From Piscinibacter sp. XHJ-5 (GTDB lineage: Bacteria; Pseudomonadota; Gammaproteobacteria; Burkholderiales; Burkholderiaceae_C): 64,000 bases of DNA. The position numbers were made by a program, and so were the translations under genes. How positions within the stretch are numbered: the first letter of the stretch is position 1; each line of letters opens with the position of its first letter. Below the pieces are notes generated by a model. The model did not search any database. It was not told the origin of the DNA and saw only the letters and a list, made by a program, of their open reading frames with translations. The stretch is from contig NZ_CP123228.1 of NCBI RefSeq assembly GCF_029855045.1, forward strand, positions 5,642,001 to 5,706,000. Reading direction: 5' to 3'. This document shows, in pieces, positions 10,057-18,539 of the stretch.

Positions 10057-10083
10057 GCGGGGGTCGGCGCCGCCGGCCCCCGC
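10057..10083. terminator. Hairpin between convergent genes
   Basis: GCGGGGGTCG (10057-10066) pairs with CGGCCCCCGC (10074-10083), with one G-T wobble and a 7-nt loop. It lies between the stops of the hydrolase and the quinone oxidoreductase. It has no T-tract on either strand, so it would act as a weak bidirectional terminator or an RNA 3'-end stabiliser. Confidence 0.4.
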
Positions 10084-10084
10084 G

Positions 10085-11074
10085 TCAGGGAACGAGCACG
10101 CTCGATCCGGTCGTCTGCCGCGCCTCCAGATCGCGATGCGCCTGCGCGGCATCGGCCAGCGGATAGCGGTGCCCGATGACGATCTTCACGGCGTCGCTGC
10201 GCACCACCGCGAACAGTTCGTCGGCCATCGCCTGCGTGCTCTCGCGCGTGGCCAGGTGGGTGAACAGGGTGGGCCGCGTCAGGTACAGCGATCCGCGCGG
10301 GCCGAGCGTGCCGATCGAGACCGGCGGCACCGGACCGGAGGCGTTGCCGAAGGACACCATCAGGCCGAAGGGCCGCAGGCAATCGAGCGAGCGCTCGAAG
10401 GTGTCCTTGCCGATCGAGTCGTAGACCACCTTGACGCCCTGACCGCCGGTGATCTCCTTGACGCGCGCGACGAAGTCCTCGCTGCGGTAGTCGATCGCAT
10501 GCGCCGCGCCATGGTCCAGCGCCAGCTTGCACTTCTGCGCGCCGCCCGCCGTGCCGATGAGCTGCAGACCGCGTGCCTTCGCCCACTGGCAGGCGATCAG
10601 GCCCACCCCGCCCGCTGCGGCATGGAACAGCACGTGGTCACCGGGCTGCAGCCCGCCCTGGGGCAGCGTCTTCTTCAGCAGGTACTGCACCGTCAGGCCT
10701 TTGAGCATCATCGCGGCACCGGTCTGGAAATCGATGTCGTCGGGCAGCTTGACCACCCATTTCGCGAGCACCACCCGTGCCTCGCTGTAGGCGCCCGGCG
10801 TCTGGCTCGCATAGGCGGCCCTGTCGCCGGGGCGCAGGTGGCTCACGCCCTCGCCGACCGCCTCGATGACCCCAGCGCCCTCCCCGCCTGGGATCAGTGG
10901 CAGCGGGTTCTTGTACAGCCCGGTGCGCTGGTAGACGTCGATGTAGTTGACACCGCAGGCGTGGTGGCGGATGCGGACTTCGCCGGGTCCGGGCTCACCG
11001 ACCGGCACGTCCGCGAGCCGCATCACCTCCGGTCCTCCGTACTCCTCGATGCGAATGGCGCGAACGGTCGTCAT
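10085..11074 (-). CDS. qor: NADPH:quinone oxidoreductase (zeta-crystallin family)
   Basis: 329 aa of the medium-chain dehydrogenase/reductase superfamily, without the zinc-binding cysteines of alcohol dehydrogenases. N-terminal GroES-like domain (GVNYIDVYQRTGLY), then a Rossmann domain with AAAGGVGLIACQWAK as the NADPH site. It reduces quinones by one electron using NADPH in the cytoplasm. The ATG at 11074 has a good GAGGAG ribosome binding site. It stands alone and is divergent from the zinc-ribbon gene at 11140. Confidence 0.93.
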   Translation of the reverse strand: MTTVRAIRIEEYGGPEVMRLADVPVGEPGPGEVRIRHHACGVNYIDVYQRTGLYKNPLPLIPGGEGAGVIEAVGEGVSHLRPGDRAAYASQTPGAYSEARVVLAKWVVKLPDDIDFQTGAAMMLKGLTVQYLLKKTLPQGGLQPGDHVLFHAAAGGVGLIACQWAKARGLQLIGTAGGAQKCKLALDHGAAHAIDYRSEDFVARVKEITGGQGVKVVYDSIGKDTFERSLDCLRPFGLMVSFGNASGPVPPVSIGTLGPRGSLYLTRPTLFTHLATRESTQAMADELFAVVRSDAVKIVIGHRYPLADAAQAHRDLEARQTTGSSVLVP

Positions 11075-11139
11075 GGTGCACTCCTCTCGGACACAGGAAA
11101 GTCCGGTATCGTGCCAGCGTTGTCCTCGTCCCGCTTCGC

Positions 11140-11445
11140 ATGCGCCGCCTTACCACCGCCCCCAATCTGGCCATCGCCACCCTGTGGGCCGACATGCTCA
11201 CGCAGGGCGGCTTCTCCGCCAGCGTGCAGCGCGCCTACGCCAGCAGCATTGCCGGCGAAGTGCCTCCCGACCAATGCCTGCCCGAGGTCTGGGTGATGGA
11301 CGAGACGCAGCACGACGCTGCGCTTGCGCTGCTGGTCCAGCTGCGCCATGCGCCCCATCGGCACTGGGTCTGCCCGGCATGCCACGAGCGAATCGACGGA
11401 CCCTTCGACCAATGCTGGAGCTGCGGCGCGTCGATGCCGGTTTGA
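11140..11445 (+). CDS. DUF2007-like protein with C-terminal zinc ribbon
   Basis: 101 aa. The first 65 residues look like the DUF2007 (putative signal-transducing) fold: MRRLTTAPNLAIATLWADML, then a second strand with EVWVMDE. The tail holds CPAC and CWSC pairs (about residues 78-95), a probable zinc ribbon. The stop TGA overlaps the EamA start (TGATG), so the two are translationally coupled. Molecular role unknown; the DUF2007 assignment is by pattern only. Confidence 0.7.
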   Translation: MRRLTTAPNLAIATLWADMLTQGGFSASVQRAYASSIAGEVPPDQCLPEVWVMDETQHDAALALLVQLRHAPHRHWVCPACHERIDGPFDQCWSCGASMPV

Positions 11446-12353
11446 TGTCGCGCCTGTCCGCCCGCACCGCGCTGCTGATGACCCTGCCCCCGCTGCTGTG
11501 GGCGGGCAATGCCGTGGTGGGCCGGCTGGCGGTCGGCAGCGTACCGCCGCTGGCGCTCAACTTCCTGCGCTGGGCACTGGCCGCGCTGCTGCTGCTTCCG
11601 CTGGGCTGGCATGCGCTTCGCGATCCGTCCGCCATCGCGAAGCGCTGGAAGTACCTGCTGGCGATCGGGCTGCTGGGCGTGGGAACCTACAACTCGCTGC
11701 AGTACCTGGCGCTGGTCACGACCACGCCGATCAACGTGACGCTGATCGCCGCCAGCACGCCGGTGTGGATGCTGATGGTGGGGGCGCTGTTTCACGGCGA
11801 GCACCCGACGCGGCGGCAGATCGCCGGCGCGCTGCTCTCGCTGGCCGGGGTCCTGCTGGTCATCGCACGCGGCGATCTGCAGGCGCTGGCGCGCATCCAC
11901 TTCGTCATCGGCGACCTGTACGTGCTCGTCGCCGTGATTGCATGGGCGTTCTACAGCTGGCTCCTGGCACGGCCGCCGGCGACCATGCAGCCGCCGCAGC
12001 GCCCCGACTGGGACTGGGCCGGCCTGCTGCTGTTGCAGACCCTGTTCGGACTGCTCGGAGCAGGCGCGGCAGCGGCCGCAGAAGCCGCCATCACGCACGC
12101 CGGCGTTCAGTGGAACGGCTGGGTGGTCGCCGCCCTGCTCTATGTGGCGATCGGTCCTTCGGTCATCGCATACCGGTGCTGGGGCGTGGGGGTGGTGCAA
12201 GCCGGACCTGCCATGGCCGCCTTCTTCGCCAACCTGACGCCGGTGTTCGCGGCCCTGCTGTCGGCGGCGCTGCTGGGCGAAGCGCCGCGCTGGTACCACG
12301 CGGTGGCGTTCGCGCTGATCGTCGGCGGGATCGTGGTGTCTTCGCGCAAGTGA
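11445..12353 (+). CDS. EamA/DMT family transporter
   Basis: 302 aa with about ten membrane segments in two EamA repeats, the drug/metabolite transporter fold. Motifs: an early PPLLWAGNAVVGRLAVG, and PIGPSVIAYRCWGVGV in the second half. Exports or imports a small metabolite across the inner membrane; the substrate cannot be read from sequence. Start at 11445 overlaps the previous stop; an in-frame ATG at 11412 is possible but lies inside the upstream gene. The stop lies 3 nt from the opposing SDR gene. Confidence 0.87.
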   Translation: MSRLSARTALLMTLPPLLWAGNAVVGRLAVGSVPPLALNFLRWALAALLLLPLGWHALRDPSAIAKRWKYLLAIGLLGVGTYNSLQYLALVTTTPINVTLIAASTPVWMLMVGALFHGEHPTRRQIAGALLSLAGVLLVIARGDLQALARIHFVIGDLYVLVAVIAWAFYSWLLARPPATMQPPQRPDWDWAGLLLLQTLFGLLGAGAAAAAEAAITHAGVQWNGWVVAALLYVAIGPSVIAYRCWGVGVVQAGPAMAAFFANLTPVFAALLSAALLGEAPRWYHAVAFALIVGGIVVSSRK

Positions 12354-12356
12354 AGC

Positions 12357-13139
12357 TCAGAACGTCCCCGGGTACGCCCCGCCATCCAGCAGGATGTTCT
12401 GCCCGGTCAGGTACGCTGCGTGCACGCTGCACAGGAAGGCGCACATCGCGCCGAACTCCTCCGCCGTGCCGAAGCGCTTGGCGGGGATCGCCTGCAGTCT
12501 GCGCTGCCACAGCACCTCGAAGTCCTGCCCGGTCTTGGTCGCCGCATGCTGGGTGCCGCTGCGCAGGCGCTCGGTGTCGAAGGCGCCGGGCAGCAGGCCG
12601 TTGATCGTCACGCCCTTGGCGGCGATGCCGCTGCGCGCGATGCCGGCCACGAAGCCGGTCAGCCCGCTGCGGGCGCCATTGGACAGGCCGAGCGAGTCGA
12701 TGGGCGCCTTCACCGCGCCCGAGGTGATGTTCACGATGCGGCCGAAGCCGCGCGCCGCCATCGCATCGACCGTGGCCTTGATCAGCTCGATCGGCGTGAG
12801 CATGTTCGCCTCCAGCGCCTTCACCCAGGCACCGCGGTCCCAGTCGCGGAAATCGCCCGGGGGCGGTCCGCCCGCGTTGTTGACCAGGATGTCCACCTGC
12901 GGGCAGGCGGACAGCGCGGCCGCACGGCCCTCGGGTGAGGTGATGTCACCGGCCACGGCGCGCACTTCGCCGCGCTGGAGCGCACGCAGCTCCGCCGCCG
13001 TGGCCTGCAGCGCTTCCTCGCCCCGCGCCGTGATGACGACGTTGACGCCTTCGCGCACCAGCGCCTGCGCGCAGCCCTTGCCCAGCCCCTTGCTCGCGGC
13101 GCACACCAGCGCCCACTTGCCTGCGATGCCCAGATCCAT
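12357..13139 (-). CDS. SDR-fold oxidoreductase with a non-canonical active site
   Basis: 260 aa, Rossmann short-chain dehydrogenase fold. The cofactor segment is AASKGLGKG rather than the usual TGxxxGxG, NNAG is present at 87-90, and Ser140 sits in the catalytic serine position. At the normal YxxxK position, 13 residues later, the sequence is S153-N-G-A-R157, so the catalytic Tyr and Lys are both replaced. It belongs to the 3-oxoacyl-ACP-reductase-like SDRs; a subgroup without a perfect tetrad is known in that family. Substrate and even activity are uncertain. It follows the small gene at 13163 by 23 nt in one run with the EamA gene. Confidence 0.85.
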   Translation of the reverse strand: MDLGIAGKWALVCAASKGLGKGCAQALVREGVNVVITARGEEALQATAAELRALQRGEVRAVAGDITSPEGRAAALSACPQVDILVNNAGGPPPGDFRDWDRGAWVKALEANMLTPIELIKATVDAMAARGFGRIVNITSGAVKAPIDSLGLSNGARSGLTGFVAGIARSGIAAKGVTINGLLPGAFDTERLRSGTQHAATKTGQDFEVLWQRRLQAIPAKRFGTAEEFGAMCAFLCSVHAAYLTGQNILLDGGAYPGTF

Positions 13140-13162
13140 GGCAATGTCCTTCCGTGAGTGAT

Positions 13163-13414
13163 TCAGATCAGCAGGTCGGCCTTGTACAGCCGAGCCTTCA
13201 GGGCCTCGAAGCCGCCTTCGTACTCCCAGTACATCGCGCGGCCATGCGACGCCGTGACGAGGATGTACTTCTCGCCGATCGACTGGATGCGGTCGATCAG
13301 CAGCAGCTTCTCGACGAAGGTGTCGTCCTTCAGCTCCTCGAGGATCTCCTGGTTGTCGGCGTCGTACCCGTGGCACACCAGGCCGTTTCGCACACGCACC
13401 GAGATGTATTTCAT
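13163..13414 (-). CDS. Conserved-looking 83-aa protein of unknown function
   Basis: I do not recognise the family. It is a soluble, mixed-charge 83-aa protein without signal peptide or membrane segment (MKYISVRVRNGLVCHGYDA..., FVEKLLLIDRIQSIGEKYILV). It is probably real: it fills the gap between two same-strand genes with 9 and 23 nt spacers, has an AGGAG-type site (CTAGGAGACTCGG) before its ATG, and shows alternating strand/helix character. Its place in a transporter-SDR operon gives no clear function. Confidence 0.6.
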   Translation of the reverse strand: MKYISVRVRNGLVCHGYDADNQEILEELKDDTFVEKLLLIDRIQSIGEKYILVTASHGRAMYWEYEGGFEALKARLYKADLLI

Positions 13415-13423
13415 CCGAGTCTC

Positions 13424-14350
13424 CTAGCGGGACCGGGCCAGCAGCCAGATGCCGGCGATCACGAGCACCGTGCCGGCCGCGACCCAGGCGGTGAAGGGCT
13501 CGCCAAGGATCAGCACGCCCATCAGGATGGTCGACAGCGGTCCGATCATGCCGGTTTGCGCCGCCATCGTCGCGCCGATGCGCTCGACCGCCATCATCAC
13601 CATCACCACCGGCGCGAACGTGCACAGCGTCGCGTTGAGAACGGAGAGCCAGACGACCTGCGGCGCCACCGCCATCGCCGACACCGGCCGCAGGACGAAG
13701 AACTGCGCGATGCACAGCAGGCAGGCCACCGTCGTCGCAAGGCCGGTGAGGCGCAGCGCGCCGAGCCGACGCACTTCCTCGCCGCTGAACACCAGGTAGA
13801 CCGCATAGCTCACGGCGCTGGCGAACACCAGTCCCGTGCCCAGCGCAACGTCGGGGCCGACCAGCGTGACCTCGTGGCCGAACACCAACAGCACGCCGGC
13901 GTAGCTGACGGCGAGGGCCAGCACCTGGGCACGCGAGACCTCGCGCTTGAACAGCAGGTAGCCCAGCACGAGCACCAGCGTCGGATTGAGGTAGAGGATC
14001 AGCCGCTCCAGGCTGGCGGTGATGTAGACCAGCCCGGCGAAGTCGAGAAAGCTGGCGAGGTAGTAGCCGCTGAAGCCCAGGCCGACGACGACGGTCCAGT
14101 CGCGCCGCGTGAGGGCCGGGCGGCCACGCCCGGCCCACCATGACAACGCCAGGAACATCGGCAGCGCGAACAGCATGCGGTACATGATCAGCGTGACCGC
14201 ATCGACACCGTATCGGTACGCGAGCTTGACGATGATGGCCTTGCCCGAGAACGCGATCGAGCCGGCGACCGCGAGCGCAAGGCCTGGCAAGACGGCACGG
14301 CGCGCGGCGCCGGGATGGCCGGGCTCGGCCGCGGCGGAGGGGGATGACAT
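13424..14350 (-). CDS. EamA/DMT family transporter
   Basis: 308 aa with ten predicted membrane helices and two EamA repeats. It is only distantly similar to the other EamA gene at 11445. The N-terminal ~20 residues are polar, followed by GLALAVAGSIAFSGKAIIVKLAY. Substrate unknown. First gene of a three-gene minus-strand run with the 83-aa protein and the atypical SDR. A TAGAAT box lies 8 nt before the ATG. Confidence 0.88.
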   Translation of the reverse strand: MSSPSAAAEPGHPGAARRAVLPGLALAVAGSIAFSGKAIIVKLAYRYGVDAVTLIMYRMLFALPMFLALSWWAGRGRPALTRRDWTVVVGLGFSGYYLASFLDFAGLVYITASLERLILYLNPTLVLVLGYLLFKREVSRAQVLALAVSYAGVLLVFGHEVTLVGPDVALGTGLVFASAVSYAVYLVFSGEEVRRLGALRLTGLATTVACLLCIAQFFVLRPVSAMAVAPQVVWLSVLNATLCTFAPVVMVMMAVERIGATMAAQTGMIGPLSTILMGVLILGEPFTAWVAAGTVLVIAGIWLLARSR

Positions 14351-14358
14351 TGCGATCG

Positions 14359-14364
14359 ATTCTA
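14359..14364 (-). promoter_or_regulatory. Candidate -10 box (TAGAAT) for the 14350 gene
   Basis: On the minus strand TAGAATCG reads into the ATG at 14350 with 8 nt between the box and the start codon. The message would start at or within 1-2 nt of the ATG. No clear -35 is visible. One of five such boxes in the window. Confidence 0.45.
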
Positions 14365-14416
14365 CGAACCGGTCCGCGCCGACGTCGCAGTCGGGGCTTG
14401 GCTGCGGCAGGCGAGC

Positions 14417-15256
14417 CTAGCGGTGGTCGTCAGCCGGCCGGCGCTCGAGCTGCCACGCGCTCGCGGTCCGCTCGAAGCCGAGCGACTCGTAGATCCCGAT
14501 CGCGACATCGTCCGGATCTGCAGCGATGACCAGCGTGTCCAGTCCCATCGCCTCGAAGCCATGACGGCACACCGCGTGGACAAGCGCGGTGCACAGCCCG
14601 CGGCGACGCCACGCGGGATGCGTGCTGACATATTGAAAGCGGCCCAGCGTGCCGTCGCGAAAGAGGCCGCAGCCGGCCGTCATCGCCTGACCCTGCGGCG
14701 TGCGGGCCAGCACGCCGAACCAGTGGCCGAGGCGAGCGAGCTCCATCGCTGCGTAGCGCTGCATCTGCCGCTCGCGGAAGACTCGGTAGCCGACCGGCTC
14801 GTGGCCGTCGTCGTCCGAAGCCACCTGCTGCTCGATCGCAAGCGGGCTCTCCGCGGCGAGCCGCAGGGGGCGGGCAACGAGTCCCGCCGGCAGCACCTTG
14901 GCCGTCGTGCGCAGGCGGCCGGCACGCAGGCTCAGCACGGTGGTCTCGCATGCGCAAAGGCCTGCTGCAGCGAAGTCGGGCGGCAGCTCGAACGGCGCCG
15001 CAGCATCGACGCCGATCGCGATGTGCCGCGACTGCGGCTGCACCGACGCGATCTCCTCGTCGAAGGCCGCGAGCCACGCATGTGCATCGCCTTCGCGCGG
15101 CGCCCGCGGGTAGAGCAGGAAGTTGCCCCACCAGTACGTCGGGTTGTGCGGCGTGCGGATCAGCCAGTGGTCGGACCGCTCGATGACGTGCGCGTCGAAG
15201 CGCGGAAAGATGAGATCGGTGCGCCAGCCGAGCGACAGCTGGTCGATGCGCTTCAA
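14417..15256 (-). CDS. GNAT-family N-acetyltransferase
   Basis: 279 aa. The C-terminal GNAT domain shows YVSTHPAWRRRGLCTALVHAV (acetyl-CoA loop) and the final IYESLGFER. The N-terminal half (FDAHVIERSDHWLIRTPHNPTYWWGN) is a second, GNAT-like domain common in such longer proteins. The start is TTG at 15256, which overlaps the stop of the preceding ggt gene as TTGA; the conserved sequence begins immediately after it, and no ATG lies near. Expression is therefore coupled to the gamma-glutamyltransferase. Acceptor substrate unknown. Confidence 0.82.
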   Translation of the reverse strand: MKRIDQLSLGWRTDLIFPRFDAHVIERSDHWLIRTPHNPTYWWGNFLLYPRAPREGDAHAWLAAFDEEIASVQPQSRHIAIGVDAAAPFELPPDFAAAGLCACETTVLSLRAGRLRTTAKVLPAGLVARPLRLAAESPLAIEQQVASDDDGHEPVGYRVFRERQMQRYAAMELARLGHWFGVLARTPQGQAMTAGCGLFRDGTLGRFQYVSTHPAWRRRGLCTALVHAVCRHGFEAMGLDTLVIAADPDDVAIGIYESLGFERTASAWQLERRPADDHR

Positions 15257-16878
15257 GAGGGGATGGCCTGTCCGTCGCGGCGCGGATCGCTCGCTGCGGC
15301 ATAGCCCTCGATCGCAGGATCTCCCAGGCGCCAGATGAACTGCCCCGCGCCGAAGTCCTGGTAGGAATCGTCGATGACCTCGAGCCGGTGCCCGCGCTCG
15401 GCGAGCCCCTGCACGGTGGCCGGGTCCATCGACGCCTCGACGTTGAGCTCGAGCCCCGCGTTGTAGCGCCAGCGCGGCGCGTCGCACGCGGCCTGCGGGT
15501 TCTGGCCGTGAGCCAGCATGCGCACCAGCGTTTGCAGATGCCCCTGCGGCTGCATGTTGGCGCCCATCACGCCGAAGGACATGACCGGCTCGCCGTTCTT
15601 CGTGAGGAAAGCCGGGATGATGGTGTGGAACGGTCGCTTGCCGGGCGCCACGACGTTGGGGCTTCCCGGGTCGAGCGAGAAGCCGTGGCCGCGGTTCTGC
15701 AGCGACAGCCCATACCCCGGCACGACGACTCCCGAGCCGAAGCCCTGGTAGTTGCTCTGGATGAAGCTCACCATCACGCCGCTCTCGTCCGCTGCGCTGA
15801 GGTAGATGGTGCCGCCGCGCGCCGGGTTGCCGGGGCCGAATTCCTGCGCGCGCTGCAAATCGATCAGGCGTGCGCGGCGGGCGAGGTAGGCGCTGTCGAG
15901 CAATTGCTGCGCGCTCACCTCCATGCTGGCCGGCTCGGCCACATGGCAGTACACGTCGGCGAAGGCGAGCTTCATCGCCTCGATCTGCACGTGCTGCGCC
16001 TCGGGACCGTCGGGAGGCATCGAGGCGAGATCGAAATGGCTGACGATGCCCAGCGCGATCTGCGCCGCGATGCCCTGGCCGTTGGGCGGGATCTCGTGCA
16101 GCGTGTGGCCGCGATAGTCCTGCGCCAGCGGCTGCACCCATTCGGGTCGGCAGTCGGCGAAGTCCTGCGCGAGCATCGCCGCGCCGTGCTCGCGGGCGTG
16201 CCGCTCCACGGCCTGCGCGATCTCGCCGCGGTAATACGCCTCGCCCTTCGTCTGCGCCACGAGCCGCAGCGTGCGAGCGGCCGCCTCGAATCGGAACAGC
16301 TCGGCGACTTCGGGAGCGCGCCCGCGCGGCAGGAAGGCTTCGGCGAAGCCCGGCTGGCGGGCGAGCTCGGTGGCGGCGGCCGCGGCCCACTTCTGCTGCA
16401 CCACCACCGGCACCGCATAGCCGCGCTCGGCGATGGCGATCGCCGGCTGCAGCAGATCGGCGAAAGCAAGCTTGCCGAAACGATCTGACAGTGCAACCCA
16501 ACCCGCCACGGCGCCGGGCACCGTGACGCTGTCCCAGCCCCGCTGCGGCGGCGTGCGAGCGTGGCCGCCGTATTTGCGGCCGAAATACTCCGGCGTCCAG
16601 GCACGCGGGGCGCGGCCCGACGCGTTGAGCCCATGCAGCTCGCGGCCATCCCACACGATGCAGAACATGTCCGATCCGAGGCCGTTGCTCACCGGCTCGA
16701 GGATGGTCATCGCCGCCGCCGCCGCGATCGCCGCATCAACGGCATTGCCGCCTTGCATGAGCATGCGCTGGCCGGCTTGCGCGGCGAGCGGATGCGAGGT
16801 GGAGACGATGTTGCGGCCGAACACCGGCAGCCGTTGGCTGGGATAGCCCTGACGCCAGTCGAAAGGAGGGGTGCTCAT
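15253..16878 (-). CDS. Gamma-glutamyltransferase family protein
   Basis: 541 aa, Ntn-hydrolase that self-cleaves before a threonine. The candidate nucleophile is T357 in ARGGTIYLS, and the glycine-rich loop GYGLSLQNRGHGFSLDP follows. It has no signal peptide, unlike the periplasmic E. coli GGT, so this member is probably cytoplasmic. Such enzymes hydrolyse glutathione or gamma-glutamyl amides, or act as acylases on related amides. It is coupled to the GNAT gene by a TTGA overlap. A TAGAATCGGCCG box directly precedes the ATG. Confidence 0.92.
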   Translation of the reverse strand: MSTPPFDWRQGYPSQRLPVFGRNIVSTSHPLAAQAGQRMLMQGGNAVDAAIAAAAAMTILEPVSNGLGSDMFCIVWDGRELHGLNASGRAPRAWTPEYFGRKYGGHARTPPQRGWDSVTVPGAVAGWVALSDRFGKLAFADLLQPAIAIAERGYAVPVVVQQKWAAAAATELARQPGFAEAFLPRGRAPEVAELFRFEAAARTLRLVAQTKGEAYYRGEIAQAVERHAREHGAAMLAQDFADCRPEWVQPLAQDYRGHTLHEIPPNGQGIAAQIALGIVSHFDLASMPPDGPEAQHVQIEAMKLAFADVYCHVAEPASMEVSAQQLLDSAYLARRARLIDLQRAQEFGPGNPARGGTIYLSAADESGVMVSFIQSNYQGFGSGVVVPGYGLSLQNRGHGFSLDPGSPNVVAPGKRPFHTIIPAFLTKNGEPVMSFGVMGANMQPQGHLQTLVRMLAHGQNPQAACDAPRWRYNAGLELNVEASMDPATVQGLAERGHRLEVIDDSYQDFGAGQFIWRLGDPAIEGYAAASDPRRDGQAIPS

Positions 16879-16884
16879 CGGCCG

Positions 16885-16890
16885 ATTCTA
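16885..16890 (-). promoter_or_regulatory. Candidate -10 box (TAGAAT) for the gamma-glutamyltransferase gene
   Basis: Minus-strand TAGAAT is followed by CGGCCG and the ATG at 16878, a 6-nt gap. No Shine-Dalgarno sequence fits in that gap, so a leaderless transcript is the simplest reading. No good -35. Confidence 0.5.
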
Positions 16891-17009
16891 GGAAGCATCC
16901 GCTCGCCCAGGCCGTAGAAGCGAAAGCCGGCCCTGGGGCCGGCTCGTCTTTCATGCTGGAGCCCCTCCCGGAGAGGGCTGGGGGAGCGGTGTGATCGCCG
17001 TGAAGCGAT

Positions 17010-17036
17010 CCACAAAGCGGCTAAACCGCTTCGTGG
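17010..17036 (-). other. Hairpin spanning the tctA stop codon
   Basis: CCAC-A-AAGCGG (17010-17020) pairs with CCGCTT-C-GTGG (17026-17036) around a CTAAA loop, with one internal mismatch. The stop codon of tctA lies in the loop. No T-tract follows on the minus strand, so 3'-end stabilisation or a factor-dependent terminator is as likely as intrinsic termination. Confidence 0.3.
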
Positions 17037-18529
17037 AACGCTTCTTCCCGCTTGCTCTTGATGGAAGGCAGCAGCACGATCACGATCATCAGCGCCGCTG
17101 CGATCAACAGGCCGGCCGACAGCGGACGCGTCAGGAAGGTGCTCCAGTCGCCGCGCGAAAGCAGCAGCGCGCGGCGCAGGTTCTCCTCCATCATCGGCCC
17201 GAGGATGAAGCCCAGCAGCAGCGGCGCAGCCTCGCAACTGAGCTTGTAGAACAAGTAGCCGACGACCGCGAAGATGGCCGTCATGTAGACGTCGAAGGTG
17301 TTGTTGTTCAGCGTATACGTGCCGATGCAGCAGAACAGCGTGATCGCCGGGAACAGGAAGCGGTACGGCACGGTCAGCAGCTTGATCCAGATGCCGATCA
17401 GCGGCAGGTTCAGGATCACCAGCATCAGGTTGCCAAGCCACATGGAAGCGATCAGTCCCCAGAACAGCTGCGGGTTGCTGGTCATCACCTGCGGTCCGGG
17501 CTGGATGCCCTTGATCGTCATCGCACCCACCATCAGCGCCATCACCGCGTTGGGTGGGATGCCGAGGGTCAGCATCGGGATGAACGAGGTCTGCGCACCG
17601 GCATTGTTGGCCGACTCGGGGCCCGCGACGCCGCGGATGTCGCCCCGGCCGAAGCGGCCGCTGGCGCCGGCGAGCTTCTTTTCCATCGTGTATGCAGCGA
17701 ACGAAGCCAGCAAGGCGCCGCCGCCCGGCAGCACGCCGAGCACCGAGCCGAGCGCCGTGCCGCGCAGCACCGCCGGCCCTGCGTCGCGGAAGTCCTGCTT
17801 GGTGGGCCACAGGCCCTTCACGTCCTTCGTGAACACCTCGCGGTGCTCCGCCGGCATGCCGAGGTTGGCGATGATCTCGCCGAAGCCGAAGACGCCCATC
17901 GCAATCACGACGAAGCCGATGCCGTCGGTCAGCTCGGGGATGTCGAAGCTGTAGCGCGCCGTGCCGGAGATGACGTCGGTGTTGATCTGCGCGAGCAGCA
18001 GGCCAAGGATGATCATCGAAATGGCCTTGATCAGCGACCCCGATGCCAGCACCACCGCCCCGATGAGGCCCAGCACCATCAGCGAGAAGTACTCGGCGGG
18101 GCCGAACTTGAACGCCAGCTCGGTGAGCGGCGGCGCGAACGCCGCGATGATGATGGTGCCGACGCAGCCGGCGAAGAACGATCCCAGGCCCGCGGCGGCG
18201 AGCGCCGCGCCGGCCCGCCCCTGGCGCGCCATCTGGTAGCCGTCGATCGCTGTCACCACCGAGCTCGATTCGCCCGGCACGTTGATGAGGATCGCGGTGG
18301 TCGAGCCGCCGTACTGCGCGCCGTAGTAGATGCCGGCCAGCATGATGAGGGCGGGCGTGGCGTCCAGCGCGTAGATCGAAGGCAACAGCATCGCGATGGT
18401 CGCGACGGGGCCGAGGCCCGGCAGCACTCCGATCAGCGTGCCGAGCACGCAGCCGAAGAAGGCATACAGCAGGTTCTGGAGGGTGAATGCGACGCCGAAG
18501 CCGAGGGCGAGGTTTTGCAGCAGGTCCAT
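17021..18529 (-). CDS. tctA: Tripartite tricarboxylate transporter, large permease
   Basis: 502 aa, about twelve membrane helices, with the TctA signature GVLPGLGPVATIAMLLPS near residue 38 and a second PGGGALLASF motif. With TctB and a periplasmic Bug/TctC receptor it takes up carboxylates driven by the ion gradient. It follows tctB by 10 nt. No receptor gene is adjacent; the nearest Bug genes are about 42 kb away in this window. Substrate cannot be named. Confidence 0.95.
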   Translation of the reverse strand: MDLLQNLALGFGVAFTLQNLLYAFFGCVLGTLIGVLPGLGPVATIAMLLPSIYALDATPALIMLAGIYYGAQYGGSTTAILINVPGESSSVVTAIDGYQMARQGRAGAALAAAGLGSFFAGCVGTIIIAAFAPPLTELAFKFGPAEYFSLMVLGLIGAVVLASGSLIKAISMIILGLLLAQINTDVISGTARYSFDIPELTDGIGFVVIAMGVFGFGEIIANLGMPAEHREVFTKDVKGLWPTKQDFRDAGPAVLRGTALGSVLGVLPGGGALLASFAAYTMEKKLAGASGRFGRGDIRGVAGPESANNAGAQTSFIPMLTLGIPPNAVMALMVGAMTIKGIQPGPQVMTSNPQLFWGLIASMWLGNLMLVILNLPLIGIWIKLLTVPYRFLFPAITLFCCIGTYTLNNNTFDVYMTAIFAVVGYLFYKLSCEAAPLLLGFILGPMMEENLRRALLLSRGDWSTFLTRPLSAGLLIAAALMIVIVLLPSIKSKREEAFHEAV

Positions 18530-18539
18530 GGCGTTTTCC

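Noticed and set aside
13154..14143. Plus-strand frame with a His-rich run, opposite the EamA gene
   Set aside because: The His run is the complement of hydrophobic codons in the transporter; no start signal and no family.
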